Assembly (NCBI RefSeq): GCF_022458985.1
Contig: NC_061783.1
Span: 11,708,913 to 11,772,912, forward strand
Origin: Mugil cephalus
Lineage: Eukaryota > Chordata > Actinopteri > Mugiliformes > Mugilidae
Length of the DNA stretch: 64,000 nt
Direction of reading: 5' to 3'
The notes beneath the pieces were generated by a model. That model did no database searches. It worked only from the letters and a program-made list of their open reading frames with translations, and was not told the origin of the DNA. A program made the position numbers and the translations under genes. Shown in pieces: positions 20,701-32,500 of this stretch. How positions within the stretch are numbered: the stretch's first letter is position 1; every line of letters begins with the position of its first letter.

Positions 20701-23230
20701 GTGCGAGAGACGAGGAGCGGGACACTGAGGTTGAGGAGAAAGCGCGGCTCCTACTCTCGTTGGAAACTTTTGAAGATTTTGAATAGGTATGAACCTTTAA
20801 GTTAAAGAGCAAAACCTCACAAACCTTCTGTGGCAGATGATATTTAAAAAGACTCAATATTTAACATAGTGAGAGAAACAACAGTTCTCATGTATCCACC
20901 CTGCATTGTTATACCTATCCATTATTTTCAAACCTCTGGCATCTAGCTGGACACACGTAGGGGCTGTAACTGGACCGGTCTCCAGGAACTATTGTAAAGA
21001 AAAGCCACAACACAAGGCCTGTATATGCCTACAAACTGAGGCTTCAACCACCACGGCTCTTGGACATCGTGGTTAACATTCTCCGTGTTACCTTGCTGTT
21101 GTTTTTGTCGACTTTATTATGTGCGCTTTTTATTGTATTGTTATGGATTTATCAGCCTTAATCTGTTTCAGTTGATCACGTTCATGAAAACTGTTTTCCT
21201 GCAAGAGCAATGAAGTTCAGAACAATTCAGACCAAAGCAGACGACTGGGACGGCTAGTCCCGAATAACAAGGACGATGGTGATAGCGAAAGGAAGGAAAA
21301 GGAGGCTGTGGAAAGTGAGCACGACAGGAGAAACTTTTTAAGACTTTCCCGCCTCTGTTGGTTTTGACAGTCAGCTGGTGAGACGGCATCCAGGCTCTGC
21401 CCCATGTGTCATAAAGAGAGCATGTGAATGTGTCTCAGGTCCGTGCAACTTGCCGGGCAGTGGTACGTTGCCTGTTTGAAGTTTCTGACTGGGAGAGCAG
21501 AGCGAGTGCTGAGAACTAAACCTTGTGTTGCTGCCATGGCAACAGAGGATCCCAAATGTTACAGGTTCTCAAATTTGTCCAGGTCAAATATTAAACATAA
21601 TACTTAATATTTAGTGTTTATGGCCGTCTCAATTTATTAGAAAATTGGCATTTAAGTGATGAGCCATGAGCTGAAGCCCACAGCTGCTAGAAAAAGGAGA
21701 AACTCAGAGGGAGAGAGGGGCATGAACATTTCTGTAAACATTTAATTATTTGCTAAATTAGTATCTGATCATTAGTGCAGGATAAATCATCAACTTTTAA
21801 ATAATTTTCAAGAAAAATGCAGAAACCATCACTTAGAATATTCACTGAATGAATGACTGAATGAATAAATTGATCAATGCTGGGTGAGATGCTGGGACAT
21901 AGGTGATGTGCAGTGCAAGACATGCCTGGTAAAAACACTGAGAAAGACATGAGACAGATGTTATAGCCTCAGATCTAGAAATTCTGTAACTAATAGTCAG
22001 ATTTTAGTGAGACTTCTAGATGTGTCAGTTGTACAAATCTGTTTTGCTCGTGAATTTCTTGAGACTAATTTGTTATGAATTTTTAAAAAAGTGTGAGTTA
22101 ATTTTATTGTCTTTATTGATTCCCTCATGGGGAGCCGCTACTCCACGGCTAAAGCACTCCAGTCTGGCAAAAAGTCTGCAAGAGTGTTGCCATGGAAACG
22201 CAGGTCTTAGTCCTGTGTTAGTCAGGGGAAAAAAAATGGGTTAAGTTTAAAACATGTCAGTGTTTCTCTTTGTGAAACTGACATTTAACACATGTTACTC
22301 AAAAAAAAAAATCTTTGTGTAACGGACTCTTGGACTAGACAGTGATTTTATTTGGTAATTAATTGGTTAATACATTCAGAGGCAATGTGTTCATCCTAAA
22401 AAAAACAACAACTGATGAGTGAAGTAGTCCAGTTCAACTCAACTCTACTAAACTGAGGTGTTAACAGCTCAATGTGTGATTCTGTGAGTATTACCTGCTT
22501 TCAGAAAAAAGAAAATTTTACGAAAGCATGTAAATAGATTCAAATGAAGAATAGAAAATATAAATATTAAAGTGTGTAGAACAATGACCTGTAGGTTAAT
22601 AACTGAACTAAAAAATGATTAATTATGGAGTGGTGCTTAGTAGATGAGGCACTTAACAGTGTAATCAATAATAATTCAATTTTTTTTATATATGTTTCCA
22701 AGTTTGAGTTGATTTAGGTATAAAACATTTTTTTTTATAGTGCGGTTTGTGTTGTACTTGTGAGTGTGAAATTAATTCACGTAGCTAAACATACTTCGAT
22801 TTCAATGTTTTTCATTTCTGTATCTACATGTATGAAACTGAACTCAGTCTAATGTAGCGAGGCCATGGGGAATTACCTGTCTACATGTTACAAATCTGTA
22901 AATATGAATCTGTTGTGTACATACTGCAGCGTTAATGAGGAAAATAAATTCACCTCAGGCACAGCTGACGTTAGACATCACACCCAATTACCTAACTTCC
23001 CTTCACTTCACCTGCTTTGACACTGCTGTTTAAAGACCACATAGATAGATTAAGACCACATTTGTAGGGCATGTGCCACATGATCCACGGCTGGAGACTG
23101 ATCGTAGCAAGTTTAGCGTCATTCACACGGTACAGACAGGAATCCATGTCTTTTGTGTTTGCTTGTATGACAACAACATGTGTACTGTAAATGTGTTTTC
23201 TGAGTCACATTAAACTTCTAAACATTTGGG
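20701..23230 (+). other. susd5: susd5 3' untranslated region (extent uncertain)
   Basis: The sequence after the stop codon is AT-rich with no supported exon. Candidate poly(A) signals are AATAAA at 22943-22948 and ATTAAA at 23209-23214; either would give an untranslated region of more than 2 kb. A CT/TG-poor AT-rich block lies at 22500-22760. The convergent crtap transcript ends near 24.0 kb, leaving well under 1 kb between the two 3' ends. Confidence 0.4.
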
Positions 23231-24020
23231 TCGACCTCTAGTTTCTATTTATTTTTTTAACCTTGCGGTGAAATACTCATGTTGCACCTCTCAAACGGTG
23301 AAGTCCACTGTTTACCAGCCATTGTGCGAGTGTCACACATCTTGAGGTGTGACTTTGACCTGAGACCTTGAGTCCTGACAATCGGCCTTTCAGCAAATCC
23401 TACAGCCAGAGCCCCGTTTATCAGCCCGCTGCATCTGTAACCGCACCGTTCAAAAAGAAGAGAGAAGCGGTAGGCGAGGTGCCGTTTGAGGGAGAAGGAT
23501 TAGTAATAAAGAGGCAGGTAAACAGAAGCAGGGGAGGCGAGCGTGGAGTCGGAGACGCACGGTAACGCAGAGGGAATGTTCCCCTGTGGGCTTTTAACAT
23601 CGCCGTGTGACAAACTGCACAGACGCTCAATGTTCAAACATTATTAAACAACCCAGTGTTTTCTCTGGACGCCTCTCTGCTCGGCTCTCTGTCCTCTTTC
23701 TGTGAACCATTAGGGGTCCTCAGGTCAAAAAATCACTTAAGTAAAACAGCTGATTTATTATTCCATTAACTAATTGTTAAAGCACAGACGCTAAAAATAG
23801 AAGTTCCAGTCCAAATTGCATCAGTTATCTATTGGCTTCTAAATGGTGTAAAGACACTCTTATATATAGTTTTGTCAATACTTTCAAATTTTAATGAATA
23901 CATTTGTGTAAAACATATATAGCTGCAGCCCAGGAGCACAGGTCTGTTATTTTAATCCTGTCCATAAAACTAGCTGCTGTACTTTAAAGCACAGACGTTA
24001 GCGGATTGTTGGAAAGTCAT

Positions 24021-24026
24021 TTTATT
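24021..24026 (-). terminator. crtap: Poly(A) signal of crtap
   Basis: TTTATT on the plus strand reads AATAAA on the minus strand. It lies about 290 bases past the crtap stop codon (24316-24314), a normal distance for a short 3' untranslated region. Confidence 0.6.
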
Positions 24027-24313
24027 GTCAAAAATTCAGACGAAAACAACACAGATGATTCACAGTGGAGGAATGAATTTATAAAACAGTGAGTAAAAAC
24101 ATTTCAGTACTTGTTATCGTTGCCTTTAAGTCATTTAGCCACTGTGCTGTGAGTCCACGTAGCTGGATGCGGAGTGCACGAAAAGTTATAAACATAATAA
24201 GGCTGGCCCTAGAGGTAAAAACACAGTGATCAATCAGAGACTCTTAAAAACATGATAAATATAAAATGCGGGAGCGTTCTGTTTGTTTTTTTCAGTGTTT
24301 CGGTGGCGTTTGG

Positions 24314-27300
24314 TTAATTGTCCTCGTCCAGGAACTCATCTATAAACTCCATCACCTCCCCCTGTGGACACAAGAACACAAAAAAATTAAAAGAATGAGC
24401 CAGAGAAAACTCTGTGGGTCTGTGTTGTTTTAGAGTGGATTACCATAAATCCTCCCACTCACAGGACTAGTGTGATTTCTCTAATCGTGCACCAGTAAAG
24501 TGATTACAGTCAAGAACTGAGTGCTATTCACCACATCCAGCATGTGATCCTGACCACACTGGATGTGCTGCAGCGTGAAGTCTTAAAGAACTGCGGTGTC
24601 CTGCTGCCACCTCATGTCTGTCTGTGGTATTGCAGCCTGATAAACACAGGACACATTGTGCTGCAGGGAGTCATGTGGTCACACTGAAGAATCCGTGGTT
24701 TTTTTTTTCCATAAGTTACACAAGCATAGAGCCTGTAAAAGACTCAAATAGCTCAACTCAAACGTTTTTTTCAGGTAGACTGCGCCTTGTGTTCACCATC
24801 CATCAACCAACGATAACCTGTCAGCTGAAAGCATCCTGGGATACACTGACGCGCGAAAATATGTAAACACATGCACGTACCTCATCATTGCTCGCCAGAT
24901 TCTGTTTGGAGAACTCCAGCATCTGTATCTGCATGGTGGTCTGGTTGTAGTGCCGCACTGCTTCCTGTAGCAAGCGCACATACAAACAAAGAAGAGTTCA
25001 AAAACAACGTGTGTCACACAAAACATGGAAATAAAGCAGAATAAACACATGGCAAACCTTAAAGCGCTCTAGAAGATTAATCATGTTCTTCAACAATGGG
25101 ACAATTTATTATTAAGGAATAGTTCCACACTTACAGAAATACATTAAGTCTTATTTTTTAAGTTTTGAGTGTTATTTCATGGGCTGGTTTGGGATCATCT
25201 TCACCTTTTTAATGTTTTTGTTTTTGAACAGCTTTTGGTCTGGAAATCATCAGCTATATCTGGCAGCACTGATGAAGCTACAGATTAACTTAGTGCAGGG
25301 AAACAGTTAGCCTGGCTCTGTCTCAGTGCAAAAATATTCACCACACAGCAACTCTAAATCAGTGGAGAGTTTTTGGAACAGAGCCCAGTGCTAAGCTAAG
25401 CTAAGTTGAGCTAAGCTAAGCTAAACAGCTGGCTGTAAATTCATATTTGCTGCACTGACATAAAAATGTGTCTCCAGACAAGAAGGAAATGTGCATTTTA
25501 AAACTGTTATTTAGGAAAGCAGGTTGATGACTAAAGCACCACAGGAACTTTATCCAGGTGCTAGGAACTTTCAGAGGCAGGTTACTACAGGTTTCGCAGG
25601 GGTATTATTTTATCCATCAAAAAGTTCCTGCCCGGGACATTACTAGTTAAAAGTACTTTAAAGGAACTTTCCGTTAACTTTTGTGGCTGATGACATGAGT
25701 CTGTTTACTTTTTCTCTTCCTTCCTGCAACTGGTGGTCTTTTTTGCAGGTTAATGTTGCTGCAGTGTCATGGTTTTACAGGAAATTATCCCAGTTGAATA
25801 GTTTTCTGCATTACTACAACAGGATCAGTGGACTAATTCTTTAGACAATCACGGTCCAACCAAGCTCTTAATTCCTTGAATAAAGTTCCTGAGATTAAAA
25901 GGTACTTGGGGTGGAAATGCATCTTAAATAAAAGCTTTTTACATGAATTTCTCCTCGTAAAACATTTTTCACTTAGGGTGCGTAATCGTCACTCACTGAT
26001 CTGGGGAGGAAGTCCTCTTCTGTCAGGTCCCACTGGCTTTTGTGGAACTTGTAATAGGCCACGTTGTTCTTCATGACTTCATCGCTGGGGTCGAACAGCA
26101 AGTAGCTGACTGCACACGGCACCGCGTTCTTCAGGTCATTCACTGAAAACACAACACGGTGAATCTCCAAAAACAAAAAGAGGAGAGCTCTAAACGAAAG
26201 CATATCCGCTACTCACATTTGTAATAGGCAAACTGCAGGTAGTGGTACATGGTGGCCACGAACTTCTCAACGACAAAACCCCCGACAACGGGCGTCAGGT
26301 CGCTTTCACACCTCACCTTCCTCTCGAGGACTTCTATGTAGTGATCTGGAAAGACGAAACAATCTGGATGAACAATTCGTTCGATTGAGGATCGACGTTA
26401 ACACAGTGGAGACGGGCACGAACTGACCAGCTATGGAGGGGTAGAAGTCTTTAAATTCCTTGACGTCCCTCGGACCCTCAGACGCAGCCAGACACTCGTC
26501 GTAGACCTTGAAGAAGTCCCTCAGCGCCAGCTCCATGTCTGACACCGACGTACGGAAGTTTTCTCCATTATATGCCCTCACTGAACGCACAAACAGGGTC
26601 TGCAGCAAACACAAGAAAAAAAAAAACGTAATTGTTGGCACTCTGTTTCAAAATGCCTTCAAGATCTCCAACTCATTATTTCACTGGAACCACTGAACCA
26701 ATGTGAAAGACGCCCGAATGTCACCCCACCAACTTTTGGAAGCTCAGTGGCCTGCAAACCACAGGCCGCCACCACATCAGCGCACCCACAGAGCCAATAA
26801 TAAGACGGCTTTGGTTGTGTGTGTTAACAAAGTCATGTGGGTACGGGTGGGACGCTCACACGCATGCAGCTTTTCCCTCTACGAGAGCCCCGAGAAATCA
26901 GAAATCACTATTTGTACCTCGTAGGATTTGGTCTCCAGGTCTTTGAAGTGTTCGTCGGCTCCGGGCAGACTCTTGTAGTAGGCCATGTTCTTCTGCATCA
27001 TCTCATCATCGGGGTGTTTCAGCAGGAAGGTGTGAGCGGCGGACACCGCCTTGGCCAGCCTGTCCGACTGAGACACACAACACAAACGAGGTCACGATAC
27101 GGATGAAGAGGTGGAACTACAATAAGCAAGGACATGGATGATAAACTGCTGCTAAATTATACGGATACTTAGAGGAAATTAGGCATTAGTGCTTAATCCA
27201 TCAAAGTTAACCCACGTTATTTTTAAAATAATTACTGCAGGAGACATGTTAATTAATCCTGCTGTGTTACATGAAGTTAGGAGACAAATATAAATTAAAC

Positions 27301-28494
27301 ATATTCTCTCACTGTGTTACAGAGTGCCATGCAGTGCATTTTCTTACTTTTCAGTAAGAAACTAAATTTTAGATAACAAATTGCAGTGCAGTTATTTAAT
27401 ATGAAATGAACACTGTTAAGGAGTTGGCCCCATATCATGCCAAGTAGTTGAATTCTGCGATAATGGCCGCGAGTTGAAACATGACAGTCTTATAAAGTTG
27501 TTCCGTCTGGCAAGTGCTGCTGGAGCCTCTACCTGTCTACAGGTAACTGAACCCCGCCTATATTGTTAGATTTCTCACACCATTAACCATGATGTTCCTT
27601 CAAACTGTAATTCCTCTGTTGATATGTTGGGGTGTATAATTTAGAAAATAACACCAAACTTTAACCTGAGTTTTTAACTTTAAATTAACCATTACATAAA
27701 TGGGCTGGAGTCATATGTGCTTATTAGCGTCCCTCCCCTAGTCTAGAGTTTACTTCTGAGGAAGAAGCAAAAGAAAAACAAAAAAACAAACAATAAAGAC
27801 ACATGATTGAACCAGTAAAAGTTCATGATCTCATTTTTTCTGTGCATCCGTGGCACGTAGGTGACGTCAGAGCGTATTTCAGGAGAGATCAGCGCAAAGA
27901 GAAGAGTGGTCCTACAACTCCATGTTTGTCCCAAAAGCTAAGCAATGACCCAAAGTATTAGTTATAAATCACGCGGTTGTTAGTTTTGAGTGATTTGGAG
28001 TGGACTCCCGGACACCCCACCCTGTTGCTTACTTTGAAATAGGCATACTGAAGATATTTGTACGGCTCCCTCCGCTCAAACTCATCTATAGTGTCCCGGC
28101 TGGGCATGGTCTGCCTGAAAGCGGGCAGCCCCTGTTTGCAGCGCTTCAGGCACTGCGCCCTCTTCATAACATTCCCAAACGCACGCAGCTCTGGAAACTC
28201 CGCAAACTTCTCCTCGTCGTCCAGCCTGACGGAGCTGCAGTTGAGGTTGCAGAAGGCCTCGCTGTCACGCAGCAGCCGGTAGAGCCTCAGAGACACCTCC
28301 ATGTACTCCACCGTCTCCTGCCACTTCTCCCCGGTGTATTGATCCAGTGCGTATTTGTACGCGGACTCCAGCGGCATCAGCTCGTGCCTGGGGAAACTCC
28401 TGAAGCTGTATTTTTCATACTGAGAGTCCACGGCGGAGATGAAAACTGCGAGTACCAGCGCAGAGAAGAGTTGCGAAGACGCGGAGGGTGCCAT
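24314..28494 (-). CDS. crtap: Cartilage-associated protein, collagen prolyl 3-hydroxylation cofactor
   Basis: Seven exons join in frame to 396 residues: 28494-28033, 27067-26918, 26599-26428, 26345-26217, 26142-25997, 24964-24881 and 24361-24314. The human protein has 401. CRTAP is the non-catalytic partner of prolyl 3-hydroxylase 1 and cyclophilin B, which modify one proline of fibrillar collagen alpha chains in the endoplasmic reticulum. The start at 28494 opens a signal peptide (cleavage near VDS-QYEKYS). Recognisable family blocks are [71 protein letters not shown] and [15 protein letters not shown]. Tetratricopeptide-like helices and cysteine pairs are kept. The C-terminal acidic tail (EFLDEDN) has no KDEL, as in other CRTAPs. 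It is convergent with susd5 and divergent from fkbp9. Confidence 0.97.
25110..25460. repeat. Interspersed fish repeat with GCTAA array (crtap intron 5)
   Basis: The segment opens with AGGAATAGTTCCACACTTAC and includes a tandem GCTAA/GCTAAGTTGA array at about 25392-25425. Both parts are familiar from a repeat common in percomorph introns. I cannot assign a class. Confidence 0.45.
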
Positions 28495-29589
28495 TTTTGA
28501 GTCTGGTTGATGGTGGAGGCGGTTGGCTGGGGTTCGCGCAAGCCGTCGGTGTGCGTGGGTCTCTAGGACCGCCTCAACTTCCACCACGTATCCGGACAAA
28601 GCCTCCCCTCCCCCGGGCGCAGGGAAGGATCAGTCGCTCCAGCCACTGGGGGCTGCTGAAGCTGCTCCACCCACTAAATCACTGCTGCTGCCCTTTTACA
28701 GCACAAGTAAATGCCTGACAGTAGAAATACCTTTTATAGGCTAAAACAAGCAACTCATGTAAGATGCGCTTTAGTGCATGTATAAAGAAAAAATACATTT
28801 TACAAACTGTTTTGACTTTAGGAAGCGTTACTCTATTGAATTCTACTCTTTAAAGTTTAAACCTTTATCTTCCACTAATTGAGCCCCGGGTGAGAGCGTC
28901 CCTCCCCCTCCCACTGCCACGTAGAAGCATTCCTGCGTGGTCTACCCCCTTCAAAAGCCCCGAATACCACCAACTCATCGGCATCCATGCGTAATATCAA
29001 AAAGCAAACTTTACGCATTCTGCTCATTGTTACAATTTGGCTGTAACTTAGAGGCGTAGCCAGATGTTCTCACTGTTCTTGTTTAAACTGATAGATTCAG
29101 GGGGGCTGTGTCTGCAGACCCTTACGTTACCACGTTGACACATCTTGGAGGCTGCACTGCGCAAGAGCAATACGTGGTGCCAAATATCCCATTCAATCGC
29201 AGAAGACGTCAATTGGACACAAAAAACACAGGAAATGCAGGTTGCAATTTCAAAATAAGAGCACAGCTGGTTGCTTAATCGGCCCATGAATTTTTTTATG
29301 TCTTACGCACACATTGGAACACACATTCCAGCTTTATTTTGTGGTATTTATCAAATAAAACGTACTAGTTTGGTCACCAGTTTGTGTTTTATCTGCAGAG
29401 TGTAACCGGATGTAGTGCACCCTGTCCTCTGACTTGACACGTGATCATTCCTACAGGAGGACCAGGGGCTGGACTTTTCCAAGTCGAAGTGGAGGAAACC
29501 GAAGTACCGGGGAGCACGGAGTCAGCGTACACACATTCAAGCCGTACCCAGAGTTTTCTCCAGCGCCTGAAACTTTGTTTGCGACGAAA
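28495..29589. promoter_or_regulatory. Shared divergent promoter region of crtap and fkbp9
   Basis: The start codons of crtap (minus) and fkbp9 (plus) are 1095 bases apart and point away from each other. This interval therefore holds both promoters and both leaders. GC-rich blocks with CCTCCCC strings, possible Sp1-type sites, lie at about 28604-28622 and 28898-28915. No TATA box stands out near either gene. I looked for an ER-stress element (CCAAT, nine bases, CCACG) and did not find a good one. Confidence 0.6.
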
Positions 29590-32500
29590 ATGATCGAGTG
29601 CGTTCATGGCATGTTGTATTTATCAGTCCTGGTGACGTTCGCCGCCTGCAACGCTCCTCCGGTACCGTTAGACGACATCTTCATTGAGAAAACTTTCGTC
29701 CCAGAGAAGTGTGTGCGCGCAGTTAAAGACGGGGACTATGTTAGGTATCACTACATAGGCATGTTCCCGGACGGCAAGAAGTTCGACTCCAGGTGAGTAG
29801 TTTTACAGTGAAGTTGTTTTACTGCAGGACGGACCGAGAGCACGACCCCAGCAGTGTGCGCGATGCGTAAAAGTGCGCATTCGGTGGGTCGCTCTACAAG
29901 CCACGCAGGCAAGCTGGCAGAGCCCTGCTGCTCAATCCAAGGGCTAAAAGCAATTAAATAACAATGACTATAACATGCAGTTATCAACTGACTCATATCT
30001 TATGGAAGTTTGCCACTAAATAAGTGATTTTAAAACCGCTATTTATGCTGAATGTTAAACCATCCGACTTGATGTACTACTACTACTACTACAAGTAGTA
30101 GTAGTAAGAGCACATCATGCAAAGTGGTCTGCTGGCAATGGCCTAGGACAGGGGTCTTCAACATTTTTCAGGCCAAGGATCCCCAAACTGATGGAGAGAA
30201 GATATTATATGTATTCCATTATCCTTTTACTTAAACATGTTTGATTCATGTTAATGTGTATTTAAAAAAAATAAAATAAATAAATAAAAAATTGTGGGGG
30301 AAACTAAAAAAAAAAAAAAATAGATATGAACAATGTCTATTCAACCAAAGAGTTTACGACCCCGCTGCAGTACCTCTGCGGACCCCCTAGAGGTCGTGGA
30401 TCCCCTGTTAAAGGCCTATGCCCGAGGACCCAAAAAAGGTCCCTGATAAACTGGAAGACAGTTATTTTATGGTCATTTAACTAGCTTTACATTTGAAACC
30501 AAACTTGTAGATGTAGATGTCGACTAAGACAAGCCCTAATATATTACTGATTTAATTTTGTTAAGTGCACATGAATGACATACCTCTCAAAAATATCCCA
30601 CTCCTGCATTGTGACATTCTATACACATTACTCCTCCGCAAGAAATGAAAAAGTGGTTACTGTTAACATCCTTAAGGCCTCAAGGGAGCTGGCATCCTTT
30701 TAATGTTTGATTAACTTTGTAGTTCATGCACATGAGTAAATAAATGCAGTTCTAAATATTAGGATTTTCAAGGATTATTATAACAAATGTGCATCTTTGT
30801 TTATTTTTCAGCTATGACCGTGGTAGCACCTACAACGTGTTTGTCGGCAAGAAGCAGCTCATCCAAGGGATGGACAAAGCCCTGGTGGGGATGTGTGTCA
30901 ACGAGAGAAGTCTGATCAAGATCCCCCCTCACCTCGCCTACGGGTCGAAGGGATACGGTGCGTAAAATACAGCATGAGTGTTTTGTCTGGGCCATTGCTC
31001 CTTGATCCACATATTGCTCATAATAAAACGTGGAGCGTCGCTGCAAGTTTTTGGTGACAGACTGGTGTTTGTTAGCTACTATAAATACACAGATGAGTGA
31101 GCGCGCAGCTGGCACAGCTCACCATAACAATGAGCTAACATTTGGTTAGACACTGGCAGAGGCATGGTGGACAGAAATGACAGTCTTTCCAGAAGGCACC
31201 TCTCTGTGTTGGAGTCAGTAGAAGCTAAGAGGAAGTGGGCTGCTCCCAGACGTCCATGTTTTATGATGTAAGAAGGACATCACAGACCAGGAAGTAGATG
31301 AGAGGAAGCTACGCTGGATCAAGTTTTTGATCTGTCTGTAGCTGATGTTGAGTATGAGCATAAAGAAAAGAGGAAAAAGGTTGAGATCCTGTAGCGCCAC
31401 TAGTGTCATTTGTGTGTACTTGCATGAGATATTTAGACAATGGGGGAGAAAGGAAGAGGGGGCATGTGTGGACAAGTAAACGTTAAAGCCCCATCCTCTG
31501 CCACCGGTCTAGTTTAGAGGGATCGCAAGAGAGAAAAAAAGAAAACAGAGAGGCAGGATAGAAGGAGGGGTTTGAGGACTGACAACTCACCAGCAGTGAA
31601 GGTTTAATGCCTTTCACCCACACAGTCCCTGCTCCCCTCCAGGGTTGGGAGGGTTTAAAAAAACTTTTTTGGATTACTTCGATCCCAAATATGCAAATAA
31701 AAACAAAAGCATCCAGAAGATAAGTCTTCTTAAAAAAAGAGGAGTAAGTGTTTCCCCTAGAAAAACAAACAGTGCAAAATTAGCAGCACACCATCATGAA
31801 TCATGCTAAGTCATTGGTTGTAACATCAATATCTTTAATGATAAGAAAGAAATGGATTATTTTAATAATAATTGTTATTCTTATAATTAGGTGTCATAAA
31901 AAATCAACTGAAAGAGGTGCATAATGCATTAATATGCTTCAGAGTTACCTACAAGTCATTAAATTACCTGTGACATGAAATGCAAAGCTGCTGACTTTAA
32001 TTCCAGGTGTGCCAGACATCATAGTCTGATGGAACCCAGTTCCTTTGCACACAGAAGCAGTTACCCTTAATGGCCTTGTGCCCTTTCTGGCAGAAACTTT
32101 TCTACTATCACTACTATTATTTGTATCCTAATTATGTAACGCTGTTACATGTAATGCATTACTCCCCTCCTCCTCCACCTCAAACAGCCTCTACAGCTTC
32201 ACTTTAACATCATTTAGCTGAGAGGTTTGAAACATATTTTAGTTTCATTAACCTCCTGAGACCCAAGCTTTTATTTGGCCTTCATTTTTAATTTCTCCAA
32301 GGTATTTGGGATTAATAGGACCTAAGATGCATAAAAACTAAGCATCAGAAGTAGATTTTGAAAAAAAAAAAACAATGTCCTGTTATGTGGACACTGAGAT
32401 TATTGCATTATTTACATTATAATAAAGTCACACGATATATATGACAAAATATAGAACTGTTCATTTTAATACCTGAACAAGGCTGTGCAAAGACAGAATT

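Noticed and set aside
25392..25425. GCTAA array as a possible telomere-like or satellite array
   Set aside because: It is only a few units long and part of a dispersed repeat in a crtap intron.
28495..28599. Upstream in-frame ATG for crtap
   Set aside because: It would add 35 residues before the signal peptide; the start at 28494 matches the family.
29434..29589. Upstream in-frame ATG for fkbp9
   Set aside because: It would place about 52 polar residues before the signal peptide, which begins at the ATG at 29590.
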